Source of the DNA: Collimonas rhizosphaerae
GTDB taxonomy: Bacteria; Pseudomonadota; Gammaproteobacteria; Burkholderiales; Burkholderiaceae_D
Length of the DNA: 64,000 nucleotides
Assembly (NCBI RefSeq): GCF_038896935.1
Contig: NZ_JBANDC010000006.1
Coordinates: 62,001-126,000 of the forward strand
Direction: 5' to 3'
Shown: positions 43,193 to 52,292 of the stretch, one piece after another
Layout: each line of letters opens with the position of its first letter
How positions within the stretch are numbered: the stretch's first letter is position 1
The notes under the pieces: model-generated
The model's input: the letters and a program-made list of their open reading frames with translations, nothing else
What the model was told of the DNA's origin: nothing
Database searches by the model: none
Translations under genes and position numbers: made by a program

Positions 43193-44149
43193 TTATTTGC
43201 TGTCTTTCGTCACCAGCGCGACCTTGGTCTCGACGGTGCCGCCGAGCGTGTTCTGGGCTTTCTTGTCGGTAATCGCTTTCAACACCGTCTCGATGCCGAA
43301 CACCGCTTGCTGCGAAGCGAACTGGTCGGCTGTCGCCAGGACCCGGCCGTCTTTCAGCATCGGCTTGATGGCGTTGATGTTGTCGTAGCCGACCACCAGC
43401 ACCTTGCCGGTCTTGCCTGCGGCCTTGACCGCGGCGACTGCACCCAGGGCCATGTTGTCGTTACCGGCCAACAATGCCTTGATGTCAGGATGCGCATTCA
43501 GCATGGCGGCAGCGATCTGGTTGCCCGGCGCCATTTCCCACTGGCCCGATTGCACGCCGACGACCTTGGCGCCGACCGCGCTCATTGCATCCTGGAAGCC
43601 CAGGGTGCGCTGCTGCGCATTGATGGTGGTCGACACGCCTTCGATGATGCCGACCTTGTCGCCGCTCTTGATCTGCTTGGCCAGGTAGTCGCCGACCAGC
43701 TTGGCGCCCTTGCGGTTATCCGGGCCGACGAACGGCACGGTGATGCCTTTTTCCTTGAGAGCGGCGTCATCCAGCTTGTTGTCGATATTGACCACGATGA
43801 TGCCGGCGTCGATGGCTTTCTTGATGACAGGCACCAGCGCCTTGGAGTCGGCCGGCGCGATCACCAGGCCGTTGACCTTGGAAACGATCATCTGTTCGAC
43901 GATCTTGATCTGGTTGGAAGTGTCTTGTTCGTCCTTGATGCCGTTGGCAAGCAAGTCATACTGGGCGGCATGCGCCTTCTGGTGTTCCTTGGCGCCGTTT
44001 TCCATGGTCAGGAAAAATTCATTGGCGAGCGATTTCATCACCAGCGCAACCTTCGGTTTGGCGGCGGTCTGCGCCATGGCTGGCAGGGACGGCAGTGCGC
44101 AAACCAGCACGGTGGCGGCAATCAGCTTGAGGCGGATACGGGTATTCAT
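43193..44149 (-). CDS. rbsB: Ribose-binding periplasmic protein
   Basis: Substrate-binding protein of the ribose importer, 318 residues. The signal peptide ends near PAMAQ. The mature part begins PKVALVMKSLANEFF, the start of the type I sugar-binding fold, and later shows DNKLDD and GNDNMALGAVAAVKAAGK. The ATG at 44149 follows AGGAGA. It is the first gene of the operon rbsB-rbsA-rbsC-rbsR-rbsK-rbsD, with a perfect operator 56 bases upstream. Confidence 0.94.
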   Translation of the reverse strand: MNTRIRLKLIAATVLVCALPSLPAMAQTAAKPKVALVMKSLANEFFLTMENGAKEHQKAHAAQYDLLANGIKDEQDTSNQIKIVEQMIVSKVNGLVIAPADSKALVPVIKKAIDAGIIVVNIDNKLDDAALKEKGITVPFVGPDNRKGAKLVGDYLAKQIKSGDKVGIIEGVSTTINAQQRTLGFQDAMSAVGAKVVGVQSGQWEMAPGNQIAAAMLNAHPDIKALLAGNDNMALGAVAAVKAAGKTGKVLVVGYDNINAIKPMLKDGRVLATADQFASQQAVFGIETVLKAITDKKAQNTLGGTVETKVALVTKDSK

Positions 44150-44204
44150 CGAAAGTCTCCTGAAATTTGTTGTTGAGCGGCATGTTTGTCGTGCCATCAT
44201 TTGG

Positions 44205-44226
44205 AACGCGCAAACGTTTGCGCGTT
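44205..44226. promoter_or_regulatory. RbsR operator, perfect 22-bp palindrome
   Basis: AACGCGCAAAC followed by its exact reverse complement GTTTGCGCGTT. The centre AAACGTTT is the classical LacI-family operator core. It lies just upstream of rbsB and of no other gene on that strand. Confidence 0.85.
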
Positions 44227-44344
44227 TCGATGATAGCACCAGATCCAGCCAAAACTCAAGACCGTTGCATTGCTTGCCAAAACCGCAATGAACTGTCCGG
44301 GCGGCGGCTAGCCAGGGAATCCCGGTGCTGGGACGGATGCCGGA

Positions 44345-45523
44345 TCAGGAGGAAAGAAAGCGTTCCAGCCGCTGCACGCCATCTTCCAGGCGCTCGAGCG
44401 AACTGGCAAAACACCAGCGCACATAACCTTCGCCTTCGGGACCGAAGGCATTGCCGGGCGCCAGGCCAAGGCCGGCCTCGCGCACCAGCTGCTTGCACAG
44501 CGCCAGGCTGTCGCTGACGCCGTCGACACGGAAAAACAGATACATCGCACCCTTGGGCCGCGGCGCCGTAATTCCCGGCAAAGCGTTCAGGCGCTGGTAC
44601 AGGAAATCGCGCGCCGCGCGATAACGGGCCACCGTGGCGCCGATGATTTCATCGCCGCGCTCGATGGCGACTACGCCGGCGCGCTGCACGAAGCCGGGTG
44701 CGCAGGAAGTGTTGTACTCGATCAGCTTGCCGATGTCCGTCATCAAGGCCGGCGGCGCTGCCAGCCATCCCAGCCGCCAGCCGGTCATCAGCCAGGATTT
44801 GGAAAAGCTGTTGGAGGAAATCAGGCGGTCGTCGGCAGCGGCGATATCCAGGAAGGATGGTGCGCATTGCGGTGCATCGGGCTGGTCGGTGTATACCAGC
44901 CGCTCATAGACATCGTCGGCCACGATCCAGATGCCGTGCCGGCGGCAGTGCGCCAGGACGATCTCCTGCTGTTCACGCGGCATGACCCAGCCGGTCGGAT
45001 TGTTGGGCGAGTTCAGCAGGACCGCGCGGGTATCCGGCGTCAAGGCGTCCAGCAGCCGCTGCAGATCGAGCTCCCAGGTATGGCCGAACTGCAGCGCCAC
45101 CCGCGTCACCTCGGCGCCGAGGATCTTCGGAATCTCGGCGACATTCGGCCACAGCGGCGTCACCGCCACCACGCGGTCGCCGGGATTGATGATCAGCTGC
45201 GACAGCACCATCAGCGCCGATACACCGGACGAAGTGACGGCGATCCGGTCGGCGCCGATGGGCTGGTGCAAAGCGGACAAATAAGCCGCGATCGCCGCCC
45301 GTAAAGGCGGGATGCCATAGTTATGGGTATAGAAGGTATCGCCGTCATCCAGTCCGGCCTTGGCCGCATCGCGGATGAAGCTCGGGGTTACCTGGTCGGG
45401 CTCGCCGAACCAGAACGGCAGGACATCGCTGCGGCCCATGCCGACGTTGGCCACTTCGCGGATGCGCGAAGCTTCCAGTTGGCGCACCACGGCGCGGGCG
45501 ACGGTAGGATGATCCAGGGGCAT
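44345..45523 (-). CDS. PLP-dependent class I/II aminotransferase
   Basis: Cytoplasmic fold-type I aminotransferase, 392 residues. The PLP motifs are visible: SSGVSALMVLSQLI near residue 95, NSPNNPTGWVMP near 165, YERLVYTDQP and the lysine in SNSFSKSWLMTGWRLGW near 235-250. The subgroup is the AspC/MalY-like group I; the amino acid specificity cannot be told. It ends 119 bases before the rbs operator and is not part of the ribose operon by strand-wise function, although both lie on the minus strand. Confidence 0.88.
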   Translation of the reverse strand: MPLDHPTVARAVVRQLEASRIREVANVGMGRSDVLPFWFGEPDQVTPSFIRDAAKAGLDDGDTFYTHNYGIPPLRAAIAAYLSALHQPIGADRIAVTSSGVSALMVLSQLIINPGDRVVAVTPLWPNVAEIPKILGAEVTRVALQFGHTWELDLQRLLDALTPDTRAVLLNSPNNPTGWVMPREQQEIVLAHCRRHGIWIVADDVYERLVYTDQPDAPQCAPSFLDIAAADDRLISSNSFSKSWLMTGWRLGWLAAPPALMTDIGKLIEYNTSCAPGFVQRAGVVAIERGDEIIGATVARYRAARDFLYQRLNALPGITAPRPKGAMYLFFRVDGVSDSLALCKQLVREAGLGLAPGNAFGPEGEGYVRWCFASSLERLEDGVQRLERFLSS

Positions 45524-45626
45524 GGCAATATCCGGTGAGCAAAAGCGACAAGCAAGTGTAGCCGAAGCATGGCCGGCGGTGGCACGGCAAAATCACCGAG
45601 CCAGTGCCCGGCGCCCTGTCCGCAGC

Positions 45627-45652
45627 AATAAAAAAGCCGCTCAACGAGCGGC
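45627..45652 (-). terminator. Terminator after topB
   Basis: On the minus strand GCCGCTC-GTT-GAGCGGC is a perfect 7-bp stem followed by a T-rich tail (TTTTTTATT). It lies 23 bases after the topB stop. Confidence 0.88.
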
Positions 45653-45674
45653 TTCTTCAGGTGCCGGCAAAGCT

Positions 45675-48302
45675 TTATGCAGCTTTGCGCTTGGCGACCA
45701 CCCGTTTTGGGGCGGCCTTTTTCGCCGCCGGTTTCTTGACAGCCGGCTTCTTCGCTACCGCTGCCACTTCGCCCTCTTCGCCTTCGACAGCCGCGGCTTT
45801 CGCCTTGCCCTTCGGCGGCGCCTTGGCCTTGCGTTCTTCAAACTCGAAACTGACCTTGCCGTCCTTGCCCTTGACCAGGAAAGCCTTGAACGGACGGCGC
45901 GTACGCTGCGAAATGAAGCCTGGCAGCAAGTCGGTCTTGCCGTCGTTCAGCAGCTTGACCATTTGCTCCGGCAGGATTTCCTGCTGCAGGATGATGCGGC
46001 CGCTGCGGAAATCGCAAGCCTTCGGTTTCGCTACCGATTTTTCGCAGACGTAAGCCAGGCCCATCTCGTAGACGCCGTTGCCGCATTTCGGGCAAGGCCC
46101 CAGCGCGGTCTGGCCGGTGAAATCGACACCCTCGCCGTCTTCGCCTTCGCCGTCGTTCTGGCCGAAGTCGAATTCCAGCTTGTAGTTCTTGATCTCTTCG
46201 TCGCGGCTGATCTTCAGGATCGCGGCAAACGGACGGCCCATCTTCGAACGGAATCCTTGCAGCGGGCCGATGGTGCGCTTGGTCAGCAATTCTTCGACTT
46301 CAGGGATTTCGAACTGGCGGCTGCCCGGCGTCTTGCTCATCGAGAATTCGCATTTGGTGCAGGCGAAACGGCGATAGTTTTCCTTGACCACGCTGCCGCA
46401 GTTCGGGCACGGCGCCAGCAAGGTCGCATAGTCGCCGGGGATGGTGTCGTTATCGTATTCCTTGGCGCGCTTGACGATGATCTGGGTCAGCTGCGCGATC
46501 TCGCGCATGAATTCTTCACGGCTGATGGTGCCGCGTTCGATCTGCGACAGCTTGTATTCCCACTCGCCGGTCAGCTCAGGCTCAGTCAGTTCGTCGACGC
46601 CGAGGCCGTGCAGCAAGGTCATCAGCTGGAACGCCTTGGCGGTCGGCATCATTTCCCGGCCTTCGCGCAGCAGGTATTTTTCGTTCAGCAAACCTTCGAT
46701 GATCGCGGCTCGCGTCGCCGGCGTACCGAGGCCTTTGCCGGCCATCGCTTCGCGCAGGTCGCCGTCGTCCAGCAGTTTTCCCGCGCCTTCCATCGCCGAC
46801 AGCAAGGTCGCTTCGGTATAGCGCGCCGGCGGTTTGGTGACCAGGCCGTTGGCGGTGATCTTGTCGGTCTTGACCTTCTCATCCTTGGCTACCGCAACCA
46901 GCGTGCCGCTGTTTTCCGGATCCTTTTCATCCGCGGCTTCCTTGCCATAGATCGCCAGCCAGCCCGGATTCGTCATGACCTTGCCTTCAGTCTTGAACTG
47001 ATGGCCGGAAACTTCGGTAAAACGGGTGGTGACCTGGAACTCCGCGGCAGGGAAAAATACGGCCATGAAACGGCGTGTCACCAGGTCGTACAGCTTTTGT
47101 TCCGGCTCCGACAGGTTCTTCGGCGCCTGCGTGGTCGGGATGATCGCAAAGTGATCGCTGATCTTGGTGTTGTCGAAGATGCGCTTGTTCGGCTTGACCC
47201 AGCCCTTGTTCAGGATCTGCGCGGCGAACTGCTGGTAGTTGTTGTTCTCCGATACCGTCTCCAGCGTCTGCTTGACGGTGCTCAGGTAATCTTCCGGCAG
47301 GTGGCGCGAATCGGTACGCGGGTAAGTCAGCACCTTGTGCTTTTCGTACAGCGCCTGGGCCAGGCCCAGGGTGTTTTTGGCGGAAAAACCGAAACGCGAG
47401 TTGGCTTCGCGCTGCAGGCTGGTCAGGTCGAACAGCGCCGGCGCCATCGAGGTGGTCGGCTTCGACTCTTCGCGCACCGTGCCCAGCTTGCCGCGGCAGG
47501 CAGCCACGATGGATTCGGCGGCAGCCTTGCTCCACAGGCGCTCGGCGCGTTTTTCCGGATCAGTTTCATCCTTCTTGTGCGCGGTATCGAGCCAGCGACC
47601 CTCGTAGATGCCGGCGGCGCAGACAAACTCGGCGCGCACTTCCCAGAAATCGCGCGGCACGAACTTCTTGATCTTCTCTTCGCGCTCGACCACGATCGAC
47701 AGGGTCGGCGTCTGCACCCGGCCCACGGTGGTCAAATAGAAACCGCCTTCTTTCGAATTGAAGGCGGTCATTGCGCGCGTGCCGTTGATGCCGATCAGCC
47801 AGTCCGCTTCGCTGCGACAGCGGGCAGCGTCGGCCAGCGGCAGCATGTCCTTGTCTTCGCGCAGGTGGGTGAAGCCGTCGCGTATCGCGCCCGGCGTCAT
47901 CGATTGCAGCCAGAGCCGCTTGACCGGCTGCTTGGCTTTCGTATATTGCGCGATCAGGCGGAAAATCAGCTCGCCTTCGCGCCCGGCGTCGCAGGCGTTG
48001 ATCAGGGAGGTGACATCCTTGCGCTTGATCAGCTTGTTGAGCACCTTGAGGCGCGACTCGGTCTTGGCGATCGGGTTCAGCGCAAAATGCGGCGGGATCA
48101 TCGGCAAGTGGGTGAAAGTCCATTTGCCGCGCTTGACGTCGTATTCTTCGGGAACGGCGATTTCCAGCAGGTGGCCGACCGCCGAGGACAGGACGTATTC
48201 GTCGGATTCAAAGTACTCATCGTGCTTGGTGAAGCCGCCGAGCGTCTTCGCGATGTCGTTCGCGACAGAAGGTTTCTCAGCAATGATGAGGGTCTTGCTC
48301 AT
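45675..48302 (-). CDS. topB: DNA topoisomerase III with long C-terminal extension
   Basis: Type IA topoisomerase that decatenates DNA. The 875-residue protein has the Toprim start LIIAEKPSVANDIAKTLGG, the DAGREGELIFR motif near residue 103 and the active tyrosine in TYPRTDSRHL near 326. E. coli TopB has 653 residues; here two zinc-ribbon-like segments (CPNCGS...CTKC near 625, CPKCGN...C near 735) and repeats follow, and the last 55 residues are an Ala/Lys/Pro/Val tail (KKPAVKKPAAKKAAPKR) like histone H1. This layout is common in betaproteobacteria. The long open frame on the opposite strand is an artefact of codon bias. Confidence 0.95.
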   Translation of the reverse strand: MSKTLIIAEKPSVANDIAKTLGGFTKHDEYFESDEYVLSSAVGHLLEIAVPEEYDVKRGKWTFTHLPMIPPHFALNPIAKTESRLKVLNKLIKRKDVTSLINACDAGREGELIFRLIAQYTKAKQPVKRLWLQSMTPGAIRDGFTHLREDKDMLPLADAARCRSEADWLIGINGTRAMTAFNSKEGGFYLTTVGRVQTPTLSIVVEREEKIKKFVPRDFWEVRAEFVCAAGIYEGRWLDTAHKKDETDPEKRAERLWSKAAAESIVAACRGKLGTVREESKPTTSMAPALFDLTSLQREANSRFGFSAKNTLGLAQALYEKHKVLTYPRTDSRHLPEDYLSTVKQTLETVSENNNYQQFAAQILNKGWVKPNKRIFDNTKISDHFAIIPTTQAPKNLSEPEQKLYDLVTRRFMAVFFPAAEFQVTTRFTEVSGHQFKTEGKVMTNPGWLAIYGKEAADEKDPENSGTLVAVAKDEKVKTDKITANGLVTKPPARYTEATLLSAMEGAGKLLDDGDLREAMAGKGLGTPATRAAIIEGLLNEKYLLREGREMMPTAKAFQLMTLLHGLGVDELTEPELTGEWEYKLSQIERGTISREEFMREIAQLTQIIVKRAKEYDNDTIPGDYATLLAPCPNCGSVVKENYRRFACTKCEFSMSKTPGSRQFEIPEVEELLTKRTIGPLQGFRSKMGRPFAAILKISRDEEIKNYKLEFDFGQNDGEGEDGEGVDFTGQTALGPCPKCGNGVYEMGLAYVCEKSVAKPKACDFRSGRIILQQEILPEQMVKLLNDGKTDLLPGFISQRTRRPFKAFLVKGKDGKVSFEFEERKAKAPPKGKAKAAAVEGEEGEVAAVAKKPAVKKPAAKKAAPKRVVAKRKAA

Positions 48303-48560
48303 AGTGTTGTCTCGAAAGTTGCGCGCATCATTTCAGCGCATGTTTTTGCTTTGGCTCGCCGCGGCAGTCCGGAAATTTAGTTGCCAACAGGAAATCACCC
48401 GTAATATATCAGTAAACTCCCGCAGCAAACTCGTAGCAGTAATTCGCGGCAGGTTTCACGGCCGGCGCCGCATAATGCGGCCAATGATAAGCGGGTTGTT
48501 GGAAAAGTCGCAAGCAGCAAGACCGAAATCTAGCCAGCATGCAGCAGGTGAAAGTCGCGT
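48303..48560. other. 258-bp intergenic region between smg and topB
   Basis: No ORF of worth is seen. The part next to topB should hold its promoter or the smg-topB read-through segment. It contains a few short GC-rich hairpins, such as GGCCGGCGCCG near 48461-48471, but no T run, so no clear terminator. Confidence 0.4.
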
Positions 48561-49040
48561 TTAATGCAGCTGGCGCGGCTCAGGATCGTCGTCTTCGTCG
48601 AGAAACAGCTCGTCGAACATCAGGCCGTCCGGCTCCTTGCCTTGGCTCCATAGCACCATCAATACGATCACCTTGAGTTTGTCGAGCGGGACCGGAGTCT
48701 CGCTGACGGTCAACGCGCGCTCAATGACAATCTCGCGTTGCACCGGGTTGAGCATCTTGGCCGACTCCAGGAACTGGATGAAGCCAATCGCAGGAATGCC
48801 CAGCACGTCGATCTCTTGCTGGGCGTAGATGCGGATGCCAAAAGAAAAAGCGGTTTGCTGCGGGTATTTGTCGGCGAACTCATGGTTGGTTTCCGCCAGG
48901 TCCGTCAGCCAGCCGAGCGCCTTGGCTATCTCTTCTTCTTCAAAGCCGATCGCCGACAGCTTCTTGACCAAGGCCTCCGGTTCAGGGCAGGCGTCGGGCC
49001 GATAATAAGTTTCATACAGATAAACAAGGACTTCAAACAT
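48561..49040 (-). CDS. smg: Smg protein (DUF494 family)
   Basis: A 159-residue cytoplasmic protein of the Smg/DUF494 family, typically encoded next to dprA in beta- and gammaproteobacteria, as here. Characteristic parts are the N-terminal FEVLVYLYETYY and the central AFSFGIRIYAQQEIDVLGIPAIGFIQFLE. The acidic C terminus ends the protein. The function is not established. The stretch between smg and dprA is 171 bases long and contains a 12-bp palindrome. Confidence 0.93.
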   Translation of the reverse strand: MFEVLVYLYETYYRPDACPEPEALVKKLSAIGFEEEEIAKALGWLTDLAETNHEFADKYPQQTAFSFGIRIYAQQEIDVLGIPAIGFIQFLESAKMLNPVQREIVIERALTVSETPVPLDKLKVIVLMVLWSQGKEPDGLMFDELFLDEDDDPEPRQLH

Positions 49041-49131
49041 GGTTCTACTGTATCGCTAAGGTAAGGGTAAGACAAGCAAAGTACAAGGGTAAGCCTAAAA
49101 ACACCGGGCAATAAAGCCGTTTCAGCCAACG

Positions 49132-49143
49132 GTATACGTATAC
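49132..49143. repeat. 12-bp palindrome upstream of smg
   Basis: GTATACGTATAC is a perfect palindrome 92 bases before the smg start. Two copies of AAGGGTAAG-like sequence lie between it and the gene. It could be an operator; no regulator is suggested by context. Confidence 0.3.
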
Positions 49144-49211
49144 TAGTATCGCAGATTTATGCCAGACTGCCCGAAATGGCAAAATAGCATCATTCTTTTG
49201 CCTTGCCGGCA

Positions 49212-50426
49212 TCAGCCGACGCGGCGGTAAATTGCGCCGGGTAAAACCTCTACCAAACCTGCCAGTTCCAGTTCCAGCAGCTGTCCGCTCAAGCTAGCCG
49301 CATCGCTGCCGCTGCGCGCCGCCAGCTCGTCAAAACCGACCGGATCATGCCCGAGTATCGCAAGCAGTTCCTGGCCGCCGCTGTCAGCCGGCGCAGCGTC
49401 AGGCGCGACTGCCGGTTCTGCGGGGATCGCCGCGGCCGCCTGCAAGCTGCCCAGTTCCTCCAGGATATCCTGGGCCGACTCCACCAGCTTGGCGCCCTGC
49501 TTGATCAGCTGGTGGCAGCCTTTCGACAGCGGTGAATGGATCGAACCGGGGATCGCAAATACGTCTCGTCCCTGCTCGGCCGCCATCCTGGCAGTGATCA
49601 ACGAACCGGATTGCGCCGCTGCTTCGACTACTAGCACGCCGCGTGCCAAGCCGGAAATGATGCGGTTGCGGCGCGGGAAGTTGGCGGCGACGCCGGGCAT
49701 GCCCAGCGGATACTCGCTGACAATGCAGCCGGCCTCGGCAATCTGGTGCGCCAGGCCGCGATTGCGAGCCGGGTAGACGATGTCGGCGCCGGTGCCGATC
49801 ACTGCCACCGTACTGCCGCCCTCGGGCCTGCCGGCAGCGCCGCGCAAAGCGCCCTGGTGGGCGGCGGCGTCTATTCCCAGAGCCATGCCGGAGATGATGG
49901 TGAGGCCGCGCTGGCTGAGGATTTCAGCAAACCGGTCGGCATTGGCGACGCCCTGGACCGTGGCGTTGCGGCTGCCAACCACAGCCATGGCCGGCCGCTC
50001 CAGCAGTTCGGTGCGCCCCTTCACGTACAGCATCAGCGGCGGATCGGAAATATCCAGCAAGGCTTGCGGGTAGCTGCTGTCAGCCAGCGTGAGCAGCCGG
50101 TTGCCAGGCTGCTGCAGCCATTCCCGGGTGCGCTCTGTCAGCGCCTGGACAGCATCCGACGGCGCCGCCAGCAAAGCATAGGCAATGCGCTCGGGCACCA
50201 CCTTGTGCAAGGCAGAAAAGGAAGAGGAAAAGATATTGGCCGGAAGGCCGAAGGCCGCCAGCAGCCGGCGCGCGGTTTCCGCGCCGACGCCGGCAGTCTG
50301 CTCGAGGCGCAACCAGGCTGCCAGCTCATCGGCGTCGGTTGCGGTGTAAGCGGCTGGCGGGCGGCCGCTTACACCGCCGCCATCGTCATCAAGAGTATCG
50401 TTGTTTATCGTGGCCAACAGCAGCAA
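49212..50426 (-). CDS. dprA: DNA-processing protein DprA
   Basis: Loads RecA on incoming single-stranded DNA during natural transformation. The 404-residue protein has an N-terminal helix-hairpin-like domain (LRLEQTAGVGAETARRLLAAFG), the Rossmann DprA core with VVGSRNATVQG and SGMALGIDAAAHQGAL near 195-210, and a C-terminal winged helix (LAILGHDPVGFDELAARSG). No ATG is available near the start; a TTG at 50426 with AAAGGTG before it fits best, 6 bases after the LysM gene stop, so the two genes are coupled. Confidence 0.93.
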   Translation of the reverse strand: MLLLATINNDTLDDDGGGVSGRPPAAYTATDADELAAWLRLEQTAGVGAETARRLLAAFGLPANIFSSSFSALHKVVPERIAYALLAAPSDAVQALTERTREWLQQPGNRLLTLADSSYPQALLDISDPPLMLYVKGRTELLERPAMAVVGSRNATVQGVANADRFAEILSQRGLTIISGMALGIDAAAHQGALRGAAGRPEGGSTVAVIGTGADIVYPARNRGLAHQIAEAGCIVSEYPLGMPGVAANFPRRNRIISGLARGVLVVEAAAQSGSLITARMAAEQGRDVFAIPGSIHSPLSKGCHQLIKQGAKLVESAQDILEELGSLQAAAAIPAEPAVAPDAAPADSGGQELLAILGHDPVGFDELAARSGSDAASLSGQLLELELAGLVEVLPGAIYRRVG

Positions 50427-50432
50427 ACACCT

Positions 50433-51497
50433 TTATTCCGGCGACCTGGCAATATCGCCGATGTCGACCGTATTCTGGACTTCCATGATCAGGCCATAGG
50501 AAATATGGTTGAAGACACGGAAAATGAACAGGGTACCGTATTGTTCGTCCGGCAGCTTGACCTTGTTGTTGTGATCGGCAGGATCCTTGATGGTCTTGCC
50601 GAAACGGTACAGCTGCAGCACGGTGCCGATATCGATATTGTCAGCCTTGCCGCGGTTGATGCTGAGGATCTGGTTCTGCGCTGCAGCCGCCACGCCGCCG
50701 TAGACCGAGACCACGCGGGCGTTGACTTCGCCGGCAGGCGCATGCGGCACATAATTCAGGATCGGTTCGACCGGACGCGGAATGATGCGGTCGCCGACCT
50801 GCATTTCTTCCTTGGTGTCGACCACGCTGAATGTAGCCGCTTCGTCAGGAGTCTTGCCTCTGCGCTCCAGCTTCAAGGTGCCGAGGTACAGCGCTTCATT
50901 AGCGATCACCTTGCCGGTCTCTGGATCCTTGAGCGGATTGCCTGGACGGAATACCTGGAACGCGCTGGCGTCCGCCAGGTCGCCGCGGACATAAGCCTTG
51001 TCGCCCTTGCCGAGGTTCAGGTGGCCGTCCTGGACCGCCACGATATGCGGCGAACTGTCCAGCGCGTCGTCTTCAACGATCAGCGGCTGCGACAAGAACG
51101 GCCCGATGGCGTCGGTGGAAATAGCGTTGATCGCATCGCGGCCAATGCCTTGCACGCGCGTTTGCGGCGACAATTTCACGACACCGGGCTCGCCTGCCGA
51201 CTTGCCGAGGCGCAGGCGGCCGTTGACGCGGTCGAAATAAACGATCTGGCCTGGATAAATCCAGTGCGGATTGCGGATCTGGTCCTGGTTCAGGCCCCAC
51301 ACCTGCGGCCAGCACCATGGATGTTGCAGGAACTGCCCGGAGATTCCCCACAGCGTATCGCCACGCACTACAACGTGCTGATCCGGGGCATTGGGCAAGA
51401 ATTCACAACGCATGGTCTTGACCGCTTGGGCATGGGCCATGCCGCCAAATCCGGCACTTAAAGCAAGAAGGAGTGCAGCTGTGCTAAACTTTTTCAT
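50433..51497 (-). CDS. LysM domain-containing exported protein
   Basis: A 354-residue periplasmic protein upstream of dprA, a conserved place in Burkholderiales. The signal peptide ends near AHAQ. A LysM peptidoglycan-binding domain (VVRGDTLWGISGQFLQHPWCWPQVWGLN to YPGQIVYFD) lies near residues 42-92. The rest is a beta-rich region without a recognised enzyme motif (about 100-350). It is divergent from def. Confidence 0.9.
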   Translation of the reverse strand: MKKFSTAALLLALSAGFGGMAHAQAVKTMRCEFLPNAPDQHVVVRGDTLWGISGQFLQHPWCWPQVWGLNQDQIRNPHWIYPGQIVYFDRVNGRLRLGKSAGEPGVVKLSPQTRVQGIGRDAINAISTDAIGPFLSQPLIVEDDALDSSPHIVAVQDGHLNLGKGDKAYVRGDLADASAFQVFRPGNPLKDPETGKVIANEALYLGTLKLERRGKTPDEAATFSVVDTKEEMQVGDRIIPRPVEPILNYVPHAPAGEVNARVVSVYGGVAAAAQNQILSINRGKADNIDIGTVLQLYRFGKTIKDPADHNNKVKLPDEQYGTLFIFRVFNHISYGLIMEVQNTVDIGDIARSPE

Positions 51498-51669
51498 ATT
51501 GTTTCCGGTGGATACTGCGTTAAATTGGCGCCTACACCCTCGTTTCGTCGCCACGGCTTTGATCGGCAAAGCAAAAAACTTGCCATAGTGAATCAAATTT
51601 TGCCCATAATCGATTGAACTAGCAAGAGAAAACCCCTTCCAAACCGCCTAAATTGTCACGCAATCTTGT

Positions 51670-52200
51670 ATGTCCTTATTAAATATCCTGCGTTATCCTG
51701 ACGTCCGTTTGCACAAAATTGCCAAGCCAGTGACAGTTTTTGACACACGGCTCAAAAAATTGATCGCCGACATGGCCGAAACCATGTACGAAGCGCCCGG
51801 CGTCGGGCTGGCCGCTTCGCAAGTCGACGTCCATGAACAGCTGGTGGTGATCGACACTTCCGATACCGGCACCGACCTGCGGGTTTTCATCAATCCGGAA
51901 ATCCTCTGGGCCAGCGAAGAAAAACAGGTTTACGACGAAGGCTGCCTGTCGGTGCCCGGCGTCTACGACGGCGTCGAACGTCCGGCGCGGGTCAAGGTGC
52001 GCGCCCTGGATGCCGACGGCAATCCGTTTGAAGTCGATGCCGACGGGCTATTGGCGGTGTGCATCCAGCATGAAATGGATCACCTGAAGGGCAAGGTTTT
52101 CGTCGAATACCTGTCGCCGCTGAAACGCAACCGGATCAAGGCCAAGATGCTCAAGGAAGAGCGCGAACAGAAACGCGACAAGCAATACGCTACAAGATAA
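51670..52200 (+). CDS. def: Peptide deformylase
   Basis: Removes the formyl group from nascent proteins. 176 residues with the three catalytic motifs: GVGLAASQ near residue 45, EGCLSVPG near 93 and QHEMDHLKG near 135, which bind the metal. It forms a pair with fmt, 92 bases downstream, and is divergent from the LysM gene. The C terminus is a charged Lys/Glu/Arg helix. Confidence 0.96.
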   Translation: MSLLNILRYPDVRLHKIAKPVTVFDTRLKKLIADMAETMYEAPGVGLAASQVDVHEQLVVIDTSDTGTDLRVFINPEILWASEEKQVYDEGCLSVPGVYDGVERPARVKVRALDADGNPFEVDADGLLAVCIQHEMDHLKGKVFVEYLSPLKRNRIKAKMLKEEREQKRDKQYATR

Positions 52201-52217
52201 GCATTTTTTTATATATT

Positions 52218-52261
52218 GCGGGACAAATTGCAAGGAACCCGGTTCCTGCATCTTGTCCCGC
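52218..52261 (+). repeat. Two-tier hairpin between def and fmt
   Basis: GCGGGACAA pairs perfectly with TTGTCCCGC, and inside it AGGAACC pairs with GGTTCCT around a single C. Only a few bases separate the two stems. There is no T run after it, so it is not a classical terminator. It lies 31 bases before the fmt start codon and may act as an mRNA stability or attenuation structure. Confidence 0.6.
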
Positions 52262-52292
52262 AACTATTTTGAGCTCCTGTACCATCCTCCTC

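Noticed and set aside
45522..48380. Open frame of 952 codons on the plus strand
   Set aside because: It is fully antisense to topB, whose motifs are unmistakable. The frame is an effect of GC-rich codon use and shows no domain.
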